A stretch of 64,000 nucleotides of DNA, taken from positions 465,685 to 529,684 of the forward strand of contig JASBNA010000030.1 of the NCBI GenBank assembly GCA_038087015.1, in the 5' to 3' direction. Position numbers and translations under genes: made by a program. Source of the stretch: Cerrena zonata (lineage: Eukaryota > Basidiomycota > Agaricomycetes > Polyporales > Cerrenaceae). The notes beneath the pieces were generated by a model. That model did no database searches. It saw only the letters and a program-made list of their open reading frames with translations, and had not been told where the DNA came from. Below are positions 11,701 through 24,340 of the stretch, piece after piece. Within the stretch, counting starts at the first letter, position 1, and every line of letters starts with the position of its first letter.

Positions 11701-13678
11701 AGATCCATCGTCATCAAAGGCCTCCATGATGGGTTGAAGCCAATTGATCGAAATATACTCCAACGCCCAATCATCAGTACGCATATCCTCCTTAGACTTG
11801 AATATGTCTGCGTCGAGTTCGAAATCTTCAGCCTTCTCTCGGAAGTGATCACGGAGCGTCATGACAAAAAGGCGTGCCTTGACGTTACGTCTCCATGTCT
11901 GTAAGTTCGAATAGTGAGAAAAGTGTATAAAGACAATGAATGAAACGTACCATCTCTTTCCATATCGTTTTGAGCTCCTGAAAAGTTATAACCACGTTAG
12001 ATACAGCAGACATAGTAATAAAGGTTAGCGACCTGGTTTTTAATCCTGTCATGAGGACCTTCCTTGACGGCATTGATGACTCGATTGTTTGCCTCGTTGA
12101 TAGTTTTCGTCAATTGGTCCTGCAGTTGTCTTGTGTATAATTGAAACTTTCCCTCGAATGTTGACCAGTTCCTTTGGACAGAGACCTCGAAGTCGTAACG
12201 CAATTCTTCACGAAGGTCCTTTACGCTGAAAGCAGATCGAACCCTGGAGTAGTCACTCTTCAGATCACTCTTGTCTTTTGTGTCTAGACTGTTTTCATAG
12301 TCGTTGAGTTTCTTCAATGCACCTTCGTTCCCAAGAACACCGTCAACGTCGCCTTGCTCTTTCACCATGGTCTTGATAGTGACTAAGTCCTGTGGCGCTA
12401 ATTTCTCGAAGATCTTCGTAAAGATTTCTAGCCTACACATGACTATGAGTATGGGTTGTCGGTTATTGAAAGAGAATGACACCAACTTCGCATTTACCGC
12501 CTCCATAGATACCTGTACTTGCTGGACGTCGTTGTGAATGGCACCGACCATTCGAGCAGTATGGATAGAAAGGGCTTGCTCAAACTCCGTACGCCTTGTG
12601 GTAAACACTCCGGCAAAGGCGACAAGCTTCGCCTCCCAGGAGTATCCCTTCAGGACTTTCACGAGTAGACGCTTCTTAGCATACGTATCGCAAGCATTAG
12701 CGCAGTCCTTGATATCGTCTGCTGCTTGCTTCACAAGACCCTGTAAACGTGCTTCGACGGTCCTACCATCTGGACCTAGATCGTCTTTGTCTTTGACGTC
12801 TTTCAGCCTGTCCCAACCTTAGATGTAAGCCGAAGAAGTTGACTGTAGTAGAACTGTGGAAAACTGACTGAATGAGAACGGCCATCATATCTTTCATCTC
12901 GACGTACAATGCCCTGATACGTCTATCGTTCTCGCGCCTGGTGAGCTCCATATTGTATACGGCCTTAAACGCGAGAACTGCGACTGTGAAAGGGGCTCAG
13001 AGAGATACTATTTGATATATATCCACAGACGTACCAGTGACTACAGGGTGAATCCTCGCAATCTCATCAAGACCTTTCATGAGCCATGGGATATCCTCCA
13101 TAAATGAGTTTATACCCTTCTCGATGGCCTTCATCGCGCCGGTGTTTTCTAATAACATCTTGACTGGTTGCACTACGGTAACGACGATGCCTTTCGGGTC
13201 CTGAGCAGATGCAACAGCATCGTCTTTAAGTGTGTCAGCCTACCTAGCAGCAAACATATAATGGTAGACAATGCGTACCTATTTTATTTAGTAGGTTCTC
13301 GGCTTTCGAATCCTTGGGCCCTTCGTTTACTTTGTCCATAATTCCCGTCGTGGCAAGATTCTGTAGAGGATTCAAAGGAATAGGTGGTACGGTTGGGGAT
13401 GAAATGGAGGCAGAAGGAGCGTTCAGTCCCGGAGGAAATGCAGGAATCGGTGGTATGTCTTCGGAACGAGAGGAGCGTGAACGTCCAGAAGCACCTATGT
13501 CAGATAGATTGGGGCCATTAGCGGACAGACGAGCTACCCCGGACTCTCCCTTTTCGACGTCAGGCGGTAATGTCGAGGATGAGGATGATTGTCTTGAGCT
13601 CTGAGTGACACTCCCCCCGTCTTCACTGGCAAATCGTTTCTTGATGTTCTTGAAGCTAAATTTCTTCGTAATCGACAT
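8787..13678 (-). CDS. Large EF-hand plus tandem ZZ-like zinc-finger protein with helical N-terminal region
   Basis: One gene of more than ten exons. Residues 1 to about 140 are Ser/Pro-rich and disordered (MSITKKFSFKNIKKRF). A helical part follows, with the hydrophobic stretch HPVVTVAVLAFKAVYNMEL and the helices QAADDIKDCANACDTYAKKR. It resembles the four-helix (MLKL/HeLo-like) regions often predicted in mushroom proteins; this is inference. A canonical EF-hand loop, DDDGSGYVTIAE, supplies the calcium-binding positions. A beta-rich region (YSFGQWTGYIYVLDEFP) leads to a ZZ-type finger: CDGCGEPIGGARIICMDC, DFCDDPRC, then two His. A second Cys cluster has CFACHS, CWYCTVC, CVICDSC, CVACNK and ends in THPLVRARE. 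The last 60 residues are a predicted coiled coil (RLELLESTVRSIQDSFNTRF). The splice KHF/DIPCDGC joins the long 9884-10777 exon to the first finger. ATG at 13678 is preferred over an in-frame GTG. Function unknown. Confidence 0.75.
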
Positions 13679-14768
13679 CGAGAGCACAAGGTGGGAGGGA
13701 GACGATCAGGAATTGAGGGCGTCGACCGCGCCATAACGTAGTTTATATTCCACTGCATTGAAATGAAAGAGATGGCACTGAAGCAAATGTCATCGTAATA
13801 TTGAGATACTGATGGCGATCCGCGATTACGATCCTTGAGGGAGATCAGAAATTTAGGCTCCGAGGACATATTCCAACTTACTTGGCAACACACTGGGCTC
13901 AAAAGGGCACTAGTATACAGCTTGCGCTGAAGGTAAATCGAGCAGATCTTGCGCGCTGCTAAATCCAACAGTCCAACATTGTGTATTTTCCTTCACTTGG
14001 CTCCAGGAGAAAGTCTGACAATGAGCAAAAGATCAGTGAAATATCGAAACCATGCTATATGCCTTGATTGATTACTTTTTAAACTGTGACTACCGTTTTC
14101 ATTTCCTTGACAGTGAAGTACTTCATGATCGCAACGTGTCCACCGTAACTCGGGATCTCATAGTATGAGCGTCGCGCTGGCCCTTCGATTTACAAAACCA
14201 CGGACCATCGGTATCTTTCTGACAAATTGTAGCAGTACCTCTCAAAACTTAGCAAAGCTTCCAACATTGTAGTGTGAGAAGTAGTACTCACTATTGCTAA
14301 ACGTGGGCTTTAGCTTCGGGACACCAAGGAAGTTCCTCGTAAGTATACAAAGCTGACTGTCCTGCTCTGTAAAACCAAAACATGGTCGTAGACGTCCCCA
14401 TGGTCATAAGGTCAAGGGCGAGCCGCCGTCTTTGACATTATTCCCGACTAAGACGGATTCTGACGATCTTCAGGGACCCTCCTTCTTCTTATAAAAGCAT
14501 ATTGCAACACTGTCCCGAACTCAGATACCGGTGTGAGCTCGTCCCAATACAAATGTCGGTCATGATCACAACGCCGACCCGAAGGCTGACAGCGAGGCTG
14601 CGTCAATCAATCCATTGAAATATAGCTAAAGATTAATCTTCAAAGTTAAGTTAAGGATAAATATTAACATACGTACGGTGATTTGACCTGGGTGCAGTGA
14701 GCCCTCAGAATGTCCGTCAAAGGTAAGGTTCGAGTTTGAGATTTCTTGTTGTGGCTGTGCCGGCTCTC
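13679..14768. other. Intergenic, upstream of the EF-hand/ZZ gene
   Basis: About 1.1 kb with no supported gene. It should carry the promoter of the EF-hand/ZZ gene on its left side. I see no clear TATA box or other named site. Confidence 0.4.
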
Positions 14769-14907
14769 CTACCCACTACCCACTACCCACTACCCACTAC
14801 CCACTACCCACTACCCACTACCCACTACCCACTACCCACTACCCACTACCCACTACCCACTACCCACTACCCACTACCCACTACCCACTACCCACTACCC
14901 ACTACCC
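14769..14907. repeat. (CTACCCA)n microsatellite, about 20 copies
   Basis: The 7-base unit CTACCCA repeats with no visible error for 139 bases (about 19.9 copies) and ends in a degenerate CTACCCTCCTACCCACCCA. On the minus strand it reads GGGTAGT, that is G-runs of three separated by four bases, which is suited to G-quadruplex folding. All the open frames over it are translations of the repeat (for example PTTHYPL units). It lies about 640 bases beyond the stop of LCB2 and 1.1 kb upstream of the EF-hand/ZZ gene. Confidence 0.97.
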
Positions 14908-15546
14908 TCCTACCCACCCACGCCAAAATCTACACGTCCTTCCATGTCGTGTTCTCGACATTTACGATGCTAGAAAACGTTTCATCACACCAAAAGCAAA
15001 ACTAAGAAGCAACTCTGTATTGTACAGCGAAATTAACAAAATGGGTGTATATAAACAACAACAAGAGAAAGGGCGACAACTCAAAAGCCATCGCGTCGAA
15101 AAAAAGCTGTCTTTATATCTGTATGTATATATACTAAGGTTGCGTATCCGGTCGAATATGTATATATAAAGTGTGCGTTGAGTGTGCTGCCAAGTGTCAT
15201 AAGGTATAAAAGATTTGTGCTCTAATGCCATCGCGTTTGACAATTGGGTAGGAAAAAGTGAAGTGTCTGAGGATAGGTGCAGAGGTCTAATGGGTGTGCG
15301 GTTATGTCAGAGCAGAGAGGGCTAAGAGTTCACTTTGGTATAATGCGATCGTAGAGATAAATCTGGGGAGGTGTAGGATAGGAATAAAAAGGGAATGATG
15401 TTTTGTTCCAAGTCCTAGTGAAACCTTTGTAGCTTGGGGAACTTGATGTCCTGGACACGAGCTTGACGATCCAGAGAAGCAGGACGAGTTAAACCGGGTT
15501 TAAGCAGTGTATACCGTGTGCAGAGGGTGTGTCTAGAACGAGACCC
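14908..15546. other. Intergenic, 3' side of LCB2
   Basis: No gene seen. The first few hundred bases next to 15546 are probably the 3' untranslated region of LCB2 on the minus strand. Confidence 0.4.
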
Positions 15547-17734
15547 CTAATCGCACTCCTCCATATTCACCAGCTCAACTGCCCTCCTGCTAATCTCCTC
15601 CAACGGCCACCTCTCTCCAACAGCCTGTTTCAAATCCAACACATCACCAATCTCATCGCACGCCTTCAACAACGTATCCACATCCTCCTTCGTATGACTC
15701 GCACTCAAACAGAACCGCGCCCGACTAGTCACCAATGGTGTCGCAGGGTAAGCGACAACGACGACAACGATAGGAGTGTTACGCGTTCGCATCATCCGTG
15801 AGAAGACGGCCATTTTACCAGGATGGAAGATCAGAAGAGGGACGACTGGCGAGTCGTCATGGCTATAGGTAATAAATCCGAGTTTCCGAAGGGCACGGTT
15901 GAGATATCGGGCGTTGAATGCGAGACGACGAAGTCGGGATCGGCCTTCGATACCATCGCACAGGGAAGGTGCAAGAGGCATCCATGGAGGAAGAGCAGTC
16001 GAAGGAGCAGTACCGGGGTAAGCAGTAACTTGTTGAAGATCTACCGACGAGAGCTGAGGTGTGGCGGGGGAGTGGAGAATAGACAAGGACGAAGCGTTCT
16101 TGTGTTCTGGGACAATGGTGACACCCATGATACTCGCCATGGAAGCGAGGACTTGAGTAAGGACAGGAGGGGACATGGCTTCGGTGTATGCAGTCGTGTG
16201 ACTTGAGACGCGAAGACGGTCGATCAAGGCCTTGTTACCAGCAACATAACCGCCTGCAGCACCGAACGACTTGGTGAAGGTACCCATAAGGATGTCAATA
16301 TCCCGAGGATTGATACCGAAGTAGTCTGTAACACCACGACCGTGAGGACCCATAGCACCAACCGAGTGGGCCTCATCAACGAAAAGGTAGAACTGCGAAG
16401 AAGCACAATAAGCTATGTGCTTAAAAAAACGCAAAAGCTTCAAGTCAAATTTACCTTGTACTTCTTCTTGAGCTCCATGATGGCTGGGAGGTTACCGAGC
16501 GAACCTTCCATACTGTACAAGCCCTCCACAATGATCAAGATCTTCTTCCACGGGCGGTGAGTCTTAGGTTGGCCCTGACTGATTACCTCACGAAGCAAAT
16601 TCTCGAGGTTCTGCATATCATTGTGCTTGAACATACGAACGTTGGCACCACTAAGACGAACACCAGTACGGATCGAAGCATGGTTAAGTTCGTCCGAAAT
16701 GATCAGACAACCCTTGGAAACCAAAGAAGGGATGATAGTCGAGTTGGTTGCGAAACCCATCGAGCAGAGGAAGGCCGACTCCATGCCCATGAAACGCGCA
16801 ACAAGCGCTTCGGCCTGGATGTGCAAGTCCAGGGTACCAACTTCGCGACGAGTGCTACATGCCGAAATACCATAACGTGCAACCGACTCCTCAACGGCAT
16901 CGGCACAAGGACCATTGCCCTGAGCGAAACCAAGATAGTTGTAGGAAGAGACATTCAAAGCACGAGTACGAGTGCCGGTGAATAGGAAGTTTTTGTTGTG
17001 GTCCAATGAGTACCTGTCGCAAAGCACGATGGTTCGGCCAGGAACACCGGTGACAGGATGGGAGAAACAATCGTCAATACGGTTCTTGAGACGACGGGTA
17101 TAGAAAGAATCGAAATCCGAGTTGAGAGCGGCATATCCCTGCGGAACAGAACATAAGCGTCAATTAAGCAAAGCAAAACAACGCAGTTGGTGACGCGACG
17201 TACATCCTGTGTCATGAGATGTCTGAAGGCAGCTGGTTTGAATCGTTTGCCAACAAAGTCTCGCATATGCCCTATGCAGATAACCAAGAGATAACTTATG
17301 TAGGTCGTAAGAAGAATATAGTACGGTGGGTCTTGCTCGATGATTTCCTTGAGCTGGGTTCCAGGCGTGTGCTTCGACGTATATCTGTAGCTTTCGTTCG
17401 CACAATGGCCAAACTCGGTGTGCACCGTATGGAAGATCTGTTCCGAAGTGGGAGGAACACTGGGATAGTACAGACCCTCTGCGTCGTCGAAAACGTCTTC
17501 ATGAAGCACTGTATCCTCTGACGAGCCAGTAACGGAGGATGACAACGACAGGGCAGGTGTTGAGGTCGTGCTACCACTGTTAAGAGCTCGTGCTCTGGCA
17601 TCCGCTTGGGAAACTGCTGAGAGATAAGAGGCAGCAGTGGACATGACAGAGGTGGACTTTTTCTTCCTGAACATAGAGGGTGTTGGTGACGCCGGGTTAA
17701 TGGCCATAGGAGAAGGCATAGAAGAAGCGGGCAT
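15547..17734 (-). CDS. LCB2: Serine palmitoyltransferase subunit 2 (LCB2)
   Basis: The catalytic subunit of the ER enzyme that joins serine and palmitoyl-CoA, the first step of sphingolipid synthesis. It uses pyridoxal phosphate. The N-terminal 100 residues are Ser-rich, followed by the membrane segment YYILLTTYISYLLVICIGHM. The catalytic domain includes NVSSYNYLGFAQ, STRREVGTLDLH, SDELNHASIRTG and VEGLYSMEGS. The cofactor-binding Lys is in GTFTKSFGAAGGYVAGN, the LCB2 form of that motif; LCB1 lacks the Lys. DEAHSVGAMGPHGRGV precedes it, and the end is RRAVELVNMEECD. The ATG at 17734 (MPASSMPSP) is the first true start in frame; the longer frame begins with GTG. Appears complete. Confidence 0.94.
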
Positions 17735-18367
17735 AATGCTCGTCGTCAAAGTTCGTAAATAGTTGACCAGAGGAGCCCCTCCGACGAGCAAGTGAAGGGA
17801 GGATGGGAAGGAGAGAGAAAGGAATGGCTGGGGTTCCACTAGTCTTCAGAGGCAGACACCGTTTACCCGAGCGCGTACAAAATGACAAATCCCGATTCAC
17901 TCAACCAACTCCAAGGCGCTACCCACGCTTACCACTCGACTCTTCAAATTGCCGCGACCGTCTTCCGTTGGGGGCATTTCCGAGCTGATTGGGCAACCCT
18001 TCTGCTCATTTACTATCTGCGACACCACCCGGGCCTAACAAAAGGAGTTGCGATTGCACCCAAGCAACACCCAAGTTGCACCCAAGTTACCTTGACCGTT
18101 TGAGGCCGATTGCAAATCAGTCGAAATGACCCACCGACTCCGACTCCTACACGATTATCGCCGAAGAACTAGATGCCGACTAGACCTCTTCCGAATTCGT
18201 CAACCATCAGCCTCTCATAGACCGTGTATTTTTGTCAGTCTACACATGTATTGGGTATCTACATCTATTCTTGTATTTGGCATTAGGGTACTACGAATCA
18301 TGGGAAACAAATACTAGTCCAGTGTGAACAACTCAAAATGAAAACCAAGTGTCTGGGAAGGCATCAT
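17735..18367. other. Intergenic between LCB2 (5') and UDP-glucose dehydrogenase (3')
   Basis: No gene seen. It contains two TGCACCC motifs (18055-18061 and 18077-18083) with a related CAACACCC between them. On the minus strand these read as tandem CTTGGGTGCAA-like units; the same heptamer is clustered at 56.7-58.0 kb. Confidence 0.5.
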
Positions 18368-20379
18368 TTAGACTCGCTCGCCGCGACCAATGACCTTGAC
18401 CTATAGCCACAGTTAGCTCACGATAGTTGAGAAAATGAAGAACGAGAAACTTACAGTGAAACCGATCTTCCTGAGCTCATCTGCATCGATGATCATACGT
18501 CCATCAAAGACGAACGCAGGCTTGCTCATGTTTTGGTACACGGCTTGCCAGTCGATTTCCTTGAACTCCTTCCATTCCGTTGCAATTACAACAGCCTCCT
18601 TTTGCTTGCAAGCCTCAAGAGCAGAGTGGACGATGTTCACTTGCTTCTTGACTACGGATAAGAACAGTCTTAAGTATCCATACTCAGGACGCAAAATATA
18701 AACACGTACTGGTCTCGAGCGGCATCGTAGGTAAAGCTTCCGAGAGGTCCAACCAGATCTGCGACTCCTCGACTTGGGGGTCATAAAGGGTGACGTATGC
18801 TCGTTCCAAAAGGAAGTCACGGATCAACGAAATAGCAGGCGACTCGCGAGTGTCACCAGTGTCTGCCTTGAACGCAAAGCCCAACACAGCAATGTGCTAT
18901 AAACGCATGATCAGCATCAGAAAACCACACACATGCAAAAATGAATTTGACGATATCATTTTCAAAAAGTCTAAAATAAACCACTAACCTTGCCGGTAAT
19001 AGTGTTGAACAGAGTGTCAACAACTGTCTTTGAGAATCGGCTCTTCTGGTACTCGTTCATCTCAACAACTTGTCTCCAGTATGCAGCAACTTGAGGCAAG
19101 TGCAGACTCTCGCTCAGGTAGACGAGGTTGAGAATGTCCTTCTGGAAACAAGAACCACCGAAGCCTACGGATGCACGCAAGAACTTGGGGCCGATACGCG
19201 AGTCGAAACCGACAGCATGGGCGACTTCATCGATGTTGGCACCAGTGGCTTCGCAAATGGCGGAGAGAGCGTTTATGGAGGAGATACGTTGGGCGAGCAT
19301 AGCATTCGCTGCCAGCTTCGACAACTCTGATGACCATAACCCGACAGTCAAAATGCGTTCCTTCCTGCAAAGATACAAAAATAATAATGAACGATCCGAG
19401 AACACAAATACGTCACGAAGTGACCCGAAGAACCAATAAATGCTAAAAGACTTACGGCACCCAGTTGGCATAAACGTCAGAAAGCGACTGGCAGGCAGCC
19501 TTGCCCTCGGGTGTTTGGAGGGAACCGATTAGAACACGGTCGGGCTTGAACAAATCAGTGATGGCCGTGCCCTCGGCGAGGAACTCTGGGTTGGAGAGGA
19601 TATCGAAACGTGTCCCTGTCCGCGAGTTGGCCTCGAGGATAGTGCGCATCGATTCCGCTGTTCGGCAGGGGACCGTGGATTTCTCGACGACAATCTTGTT
19701 TGAGGTGGCCACTGCGGCAATACGCCGTGTGGCAGATTCGACATAGCTGGAATGAATGTATGCGTCAGCATTTCTATCTCTCGAGGCTATAGGGGATTAG
19801 GAGGTGGTTTTTGGTGATAGGGAGGTGTGAGAGCAAGATTTAGGAGCGCATAACAGTCATGGCCGCAGTGCTTGATGCAACCAAGTGCGATCTGAAAGCG
19901 AAGAACAGGGATACTCACTTGAGATCGGCAGCAAAGCCAGCTCCCACACCGCTCTTCTTGGTGGGAGTGTTGACACTGACGAAGATCAAGTCGGCTTCAA
20001 GGATGCCCTTGTCCACATCGGTCGAGAAGAACAGGTTACGGCCTCGGCATTGCCTGACCACGTCCTCTAAGCCTGGTTCGTAAATGGGCAAAGCGTAATC
20101 TGGGCTATTCCAGGCATCGACACGAGCTTGATTTAAGTCAACAATAGTGACTTGGATATGAGGGCACTTCAATGCAATGACGGCGCATGTTGGACCACCT
20201 TATAGAAAACGAAAACATCAATCTCCACGTCAAGACCTGTATAATTGTGGATGAAACGTACCGACGTAGCCAGCACCAACTGTCAATACGTTCACGATAA
20301 TGATCAGGCGCGTCTTTTAACTTTACAAGATAACCTAGCACGTACTGCAGCAAATCTTCTTGACTTGAACGGGGGACAT
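18368..20379 (-). CDS. UGD1: UDP-glucose 6-dehydrogenase
   Basis: Oxidises UDP-glucose to UDP-glucuronate with two NAD+, feeding UDP-xylose and glucuronate-containing glycans; cytosolic. The start is [11 protein letters not shown], and two introns split the nucleotide-binding loop so that it reads [20 protein letters not shown]. Then come [28 protein letters not shown] and [16 protein letters not shown]. The substrate segment is [12 protein letters not shown], with [13 protein letters not shown] next. The catalytic Cys is in [17 protein letters not shown]. The C-terminal domain has [17 protein letters not shown] and [13 protein letters not shown], ending in KVIGRGERV. All landmarks are in order and about 470 residues is the usual length. 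The symbol follows fungal usage for the enzyme. Confidence 0.94.
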
Positions 20380-21490
20380 TTGGATGAGGAGGTGAAGGAG
20401 AGGGGTTTAAGGAAAGGAAAGGCAAGATTGGGGGCGATGTGGTTATATATGCGATGTGTCCGTCCAAAGTGAGGCTAGAAGACTCGCGTTCAAACGAAAT
20501 CTAAGGCGGCTCCCGGCTGCAGGGGCTTGGCGAGTGATGTTTACCCAAGATTGGGTAATTCTGCAGACAACGTCATTCGTGAAACAGACACAACAAACAC
20601 CATATCTATCAGCGGGATCTTGCCGTTCTTACAGACGGTAACATTTCTCCGTGTATGTACTGTTCTTTCACAAATGTAATGCTACTGAAAGACGGGAGTG
20701 ATGTCGTATCTACATAGAACCCGATATGTCGCGCATCACGTAGAAGCTCAAGGACAAGCTCAAGCTTAGACTATTATTTTGAATGTAAATCTCAATCGCA
20801 CCACCTCCTCAATGCTTGTTTCTTCGAGAACTGGTTGTGGAGAGAGTTCACGTAGGGCGGCCGAAGCATCATACAGTTCCTGTGTGTTCCTGAAGGTTTG
20901 CAGATCCCTTGTTCCAGGACAGTTTTTTTAGAATACAATCCCTAGCCATCCGTTTTCGACGCTTGCTTTCAACACTAACTCTTTCTATATATAGTACGTT
21001 ATGTCGCAGTCGTACGACACCATTGCTATCTAAGACAAAATGAATGCAGATGATAGGGGGTGAAGACTCGGGGATGTACAACTTACCACACCTTCTCACT
21101 AAGTCTGATATAACTCCGAAGTTTCAGGCAACCGGGGATGTTTCCCGACCAGATCACAATAGTTGCTGTTGCAGTGTGATTCAATCAAACACAAAATCGT
21201 GTATGAGAATATCGAGCAAGTCCCACTCTGTCCGAGTCCATTGAAAACAAGCAGCCGAAACGTTATGACGAAAGCTGAGTGCTTATCATGATGTTGTTGG
21301 CCAGGTTACAAGTTGGCCGAATTTGAAATTTATTGAGATCTAATCTTATCATCAATGAATTTACGTCTTTTGAATTTCCCCACCAACTTCCACTGACAGA
21401 ACTTTACTAAGGAGCGATTGTGTTCCGGAAATACTAGAGGCTAGAAGCGAACCGAGTACTTTACCAAAAGGCAAGGTCATTGAGGCGAAT
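20380..21490. other. Divergent intergenic region between UDP-glucose dehydrogenase and DUS3
   Basis: About 1.1 kb between two divergent starts, so it holds both promoters. Short open frames such as 20869-21099 (-) show no recognisable domain or exon partner. I see no clear regulatory site. Confidence 0.4.
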
Positions 21491-24165
21491 ATGTCGGAAT
21501 TACCTCCTGGCACTGCACCCATCAAAGCAGAGTGTGTGCATTCAAATATCAAATTCTATATGTTTTAACCAACTATCTAGATACTTGCTTTCAACACAAC
21601 CTCGGCCTGCACCAGACGATGACGCAGCCGAGGGAAGCACAAGTCATGTTACGAACGATGAACGAGGCGATTCTAGGGATGCTCGTTCAACTGGCCCCCA
21701 GCGGAGGAAGTTCTCGAAGGAGGAGCGAAAGAACAGAACTGGCGCGAACAAGGGACGTCGGTTCCAAAAGATCCGTGACGAAGTTGAGCTTTGCTGGAAG
21801 ATTGCAAAGGGAAACTCATGCGAGTTTGGCTCAGAGTGAGTTCTTGTGTCATAATACTGACGTCTCCTCGTACTGATCTCTGCTTTACAGGTGTCGGAAT
21901 ACCCACGATGTAGCAGCATATCTTGCTGCAAAGCCCCGAGACATACATTTCCCCTCTGCTCAGGACATAATCGAAGACCCTCCTTTCGTGAAGCCATTCC
22001 CAGAGGATGAAACCATGGCAGACGCGGACAGTCCATCGTTGGACCGCTCGACCACTTGTCCTGTGTTTGAGACCATGGGAGCATGTAACACCGGTCTCAA
22101 ATGCAGATTCCTCGGAGCACATTCCACCAAAAATGAAGACGGGTCATGGGCAGTAACTGTAAACGAAGAAAAGCAAGCCCTCACGGCGGTGACTGAGAGG
22201 GAATTGAACTTCATAGATGGTGATACATTGAAAAAGATCAGATCGAAGAAGGTTCGTCGTTGTATCTTCGTGTTATTATACCGCCTAATATCCCAACAGT
22301 ATCCACACCCAATAACAGACGCTTATCTCAAATATTTGCAAGACGAGGAGAAGAAACCTCAGAGCAAGCCAAAAGAAAATGCAAACCAAGCCGTCTTTGA
22401 TGCCGCAGACTTTGAGCAGCAAGAAAATGGCAGTATCCCGAACCTAGTAGTTTCTGCGGTCCCTTCAGAAAGTGTCAACGCTCCCGAGGACGGGCCTTCA
22501 CAAGTCGATACCCCAGATGTTCCTATGCGTGCTGTAGAGAAGAAAAGGTTGAACTGGAAAGGATTGACTTGTTTGTTACCTTGGTTTCGTCATGATTGTC
22601 TTGCCTGATCCTCATACACAGATCTCGCACCTCTCACTACCGTTGGTAATTTGGTAAGACATCTTCGAGTCATACTCATATCCAGTCTAATGCGACCCCT
22701 GTAGCCCTTCCGTAGGTTATGTGTAGACTATGGTGCCGATATTACCTGTGGAGAAAGTGTGTGTTTCCCTTCCTCGCTTTGTTTTCGCGTTACTCAACAT
22801 GATCTTCAGTGGGTTTGGCAAATTCATTCCTCTCAGGTTCGAAGGAAGAGTGGTCACTCATCCGCCGACACCCCTCCGAGAAGATATTCGGAATGCAAAT
22901 CGCTGGGAGTAAACCGTCCTTCCTCGTCCCCGCTGCTGAGATTCTCGGCAGAGAGTACGCAAGCGGTTTGGACTTTGTCGATATCAACTGTGGTTGTCCA
23001 ATTGACTTAGTCTACAAGACCGGAAGCGGATCTGCTCGTGGGTCTACCATTTTCATAGGCTTGCGCCGCTCGCTAACTTTGATTCGTAGTGCTTGATGCT
23101 GCAGGTCGACTAGGCAAAATTGTCGTTGGCATGAACAAGGCGCTTGGTGAAGTTCCTGTGATTGTCAAGCTTAGGACAGGTGTCAAGGATGGCCGTAATA
23201 ATGCACACAAGCTCATGCCTCGCCTCGCATGCGAATGGAATGCATCGGCACTTACTGTAAGGCTTCATTTTGTATTATACTATTCGCCAGTATCATTGCT
23301 TACGTTTACACTGATCTATAGCTTCATGGTCGCACCCGTCAGCAACGGTATTCCCGACTGGCGGATTGGGATTATATCAAGCAATGTGTCCAAGCTGTCC
23401 GAGCACGAGAGGAGGAGGAAAATCGTACGTTGTCCGTCTTGATACCTAATTTCTAAATTGACATTTATTTCAGTAACGCCTGTGCCTATCTTCGGGGGTG
23501 GTGATTGTTTCTCTGCTCAGGACTACTGGGAAAAGACGGAGCACAGTGGTGTCGATGGTATCATGATCGGACGTGGTGCTCTGATCAAACCTTGGGTCTT
23601 TACTGAAGTCAAGGAACGACGTGAATGGGACATCAGTGCAAGGGAAAGATTAGAATTAGCTCGGAAGGTATGTTTAGTCTCATATCATCTGTCAATCCGA
23701 CGTGATAAGCTAACTTGAATTTCTTCGTTAGTATGCCGAGTATGGATTGAAGTAAGCCCACACTTTGATATTCGTCCTCTTCCTTCCAAGTCCACGCTAA
23801 CAACTTGATAAAGCCACTTTGGCTCAGACACACCGGGTGTCAACACTACACGCCGATACCTCTGTGAAGCGCTATCCTTCCAATACCGATACATTCCCAT
23901 CGGACTGCTAGAGACCCTTCCTCCTCGTATCAACGATCGCCCTCCTGCCTTTAAAGGACGCAATGAACTAGGTATGTATATTTTCGAATTCTATTCACTT
24001 CACGGTCTATTTAATTCATACATTATAGAAACACTTCTGGCTAGCGGGAACAGTCAAGACTGGGTCAAGATATCTGAAATGTTCTTAGGACCTGCACCCG
24101 AAGGGTGGACGTTCATCCCGAAACATAAAAGCAATTCGTACGGAACTGAAGAGAGCCAAGGATGA
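21491..24165 (+). CDS. DUS3: tRNA-dihydrouridine(47) synthase, NAD(P)+ (DUS3)
   Basis: Reduces uridine in the tRNA variable loop to dihydrouridine using FMN. Exon 1 is [14 protein letters not shown], joined to [11 protein letters not shown] by a short intron. Two CCCH zinc fingers follow: [20 protein letters not shown] (C-x8-C-x5-C-x3-H) and [16 protein letters not shown] ending in LGAH; these are characteristic of the DUS3 branch. The TIM-barrel starts after KRLNWKG. The catalytic Cys is in [19 protein letters not shown]. Then come [25 protein letters not shown] (across an intron), [13 protein letters not shown] and [15 protein letters not shown]. The C-terminal helical domain includes [18 protein letters not shown]. 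Many small introns; appears complete. The stop is 175 bases from the stop of the convergent ubiquitin hydrolase. Confidence 0.93.
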
Positions 24166-24340
24166 GACTCTTCGTTCTGTACTCTGTACGCCATTGTCAC
24201 TCTGTATCGTTATCATTTTTGATAGAACCACTGTATTACGATGGTAGGGTGGGGGAAGAAGAGCAAAAAGTGTCTGGCTAAAGTACAAATTGTAGATGTA
24301 GATGTAATTAGACATGTCAACGGACAAAACCTACAACAGA

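Noticed and set aside
14769..14907. CRISPR array or telomere end
   Set aside because: Units are seven bases with no spacers, and the host is a fungus. The unit is not TTAGGG and the site lies between ordinary genes, so it is an interstitial microsatellite.
14736..15005. Open frames made of PTTHYPL repeats
   Set aside because: They are only the CTACCCA microsatellite read in three frames; no start context, domain or exon partner.
15823..16985. Plus-strand open frames across LCB2
   Set aside because: They are antisense shadows of the long, conserved LCB2 exons.
20869..21099. Minus-strand open frame between UDP-glucose dehydrogenase and DUS3
   Set aside because: No recognisable domain, no neighbouring exon that joins in frame, and it lies in a shared promoter region.
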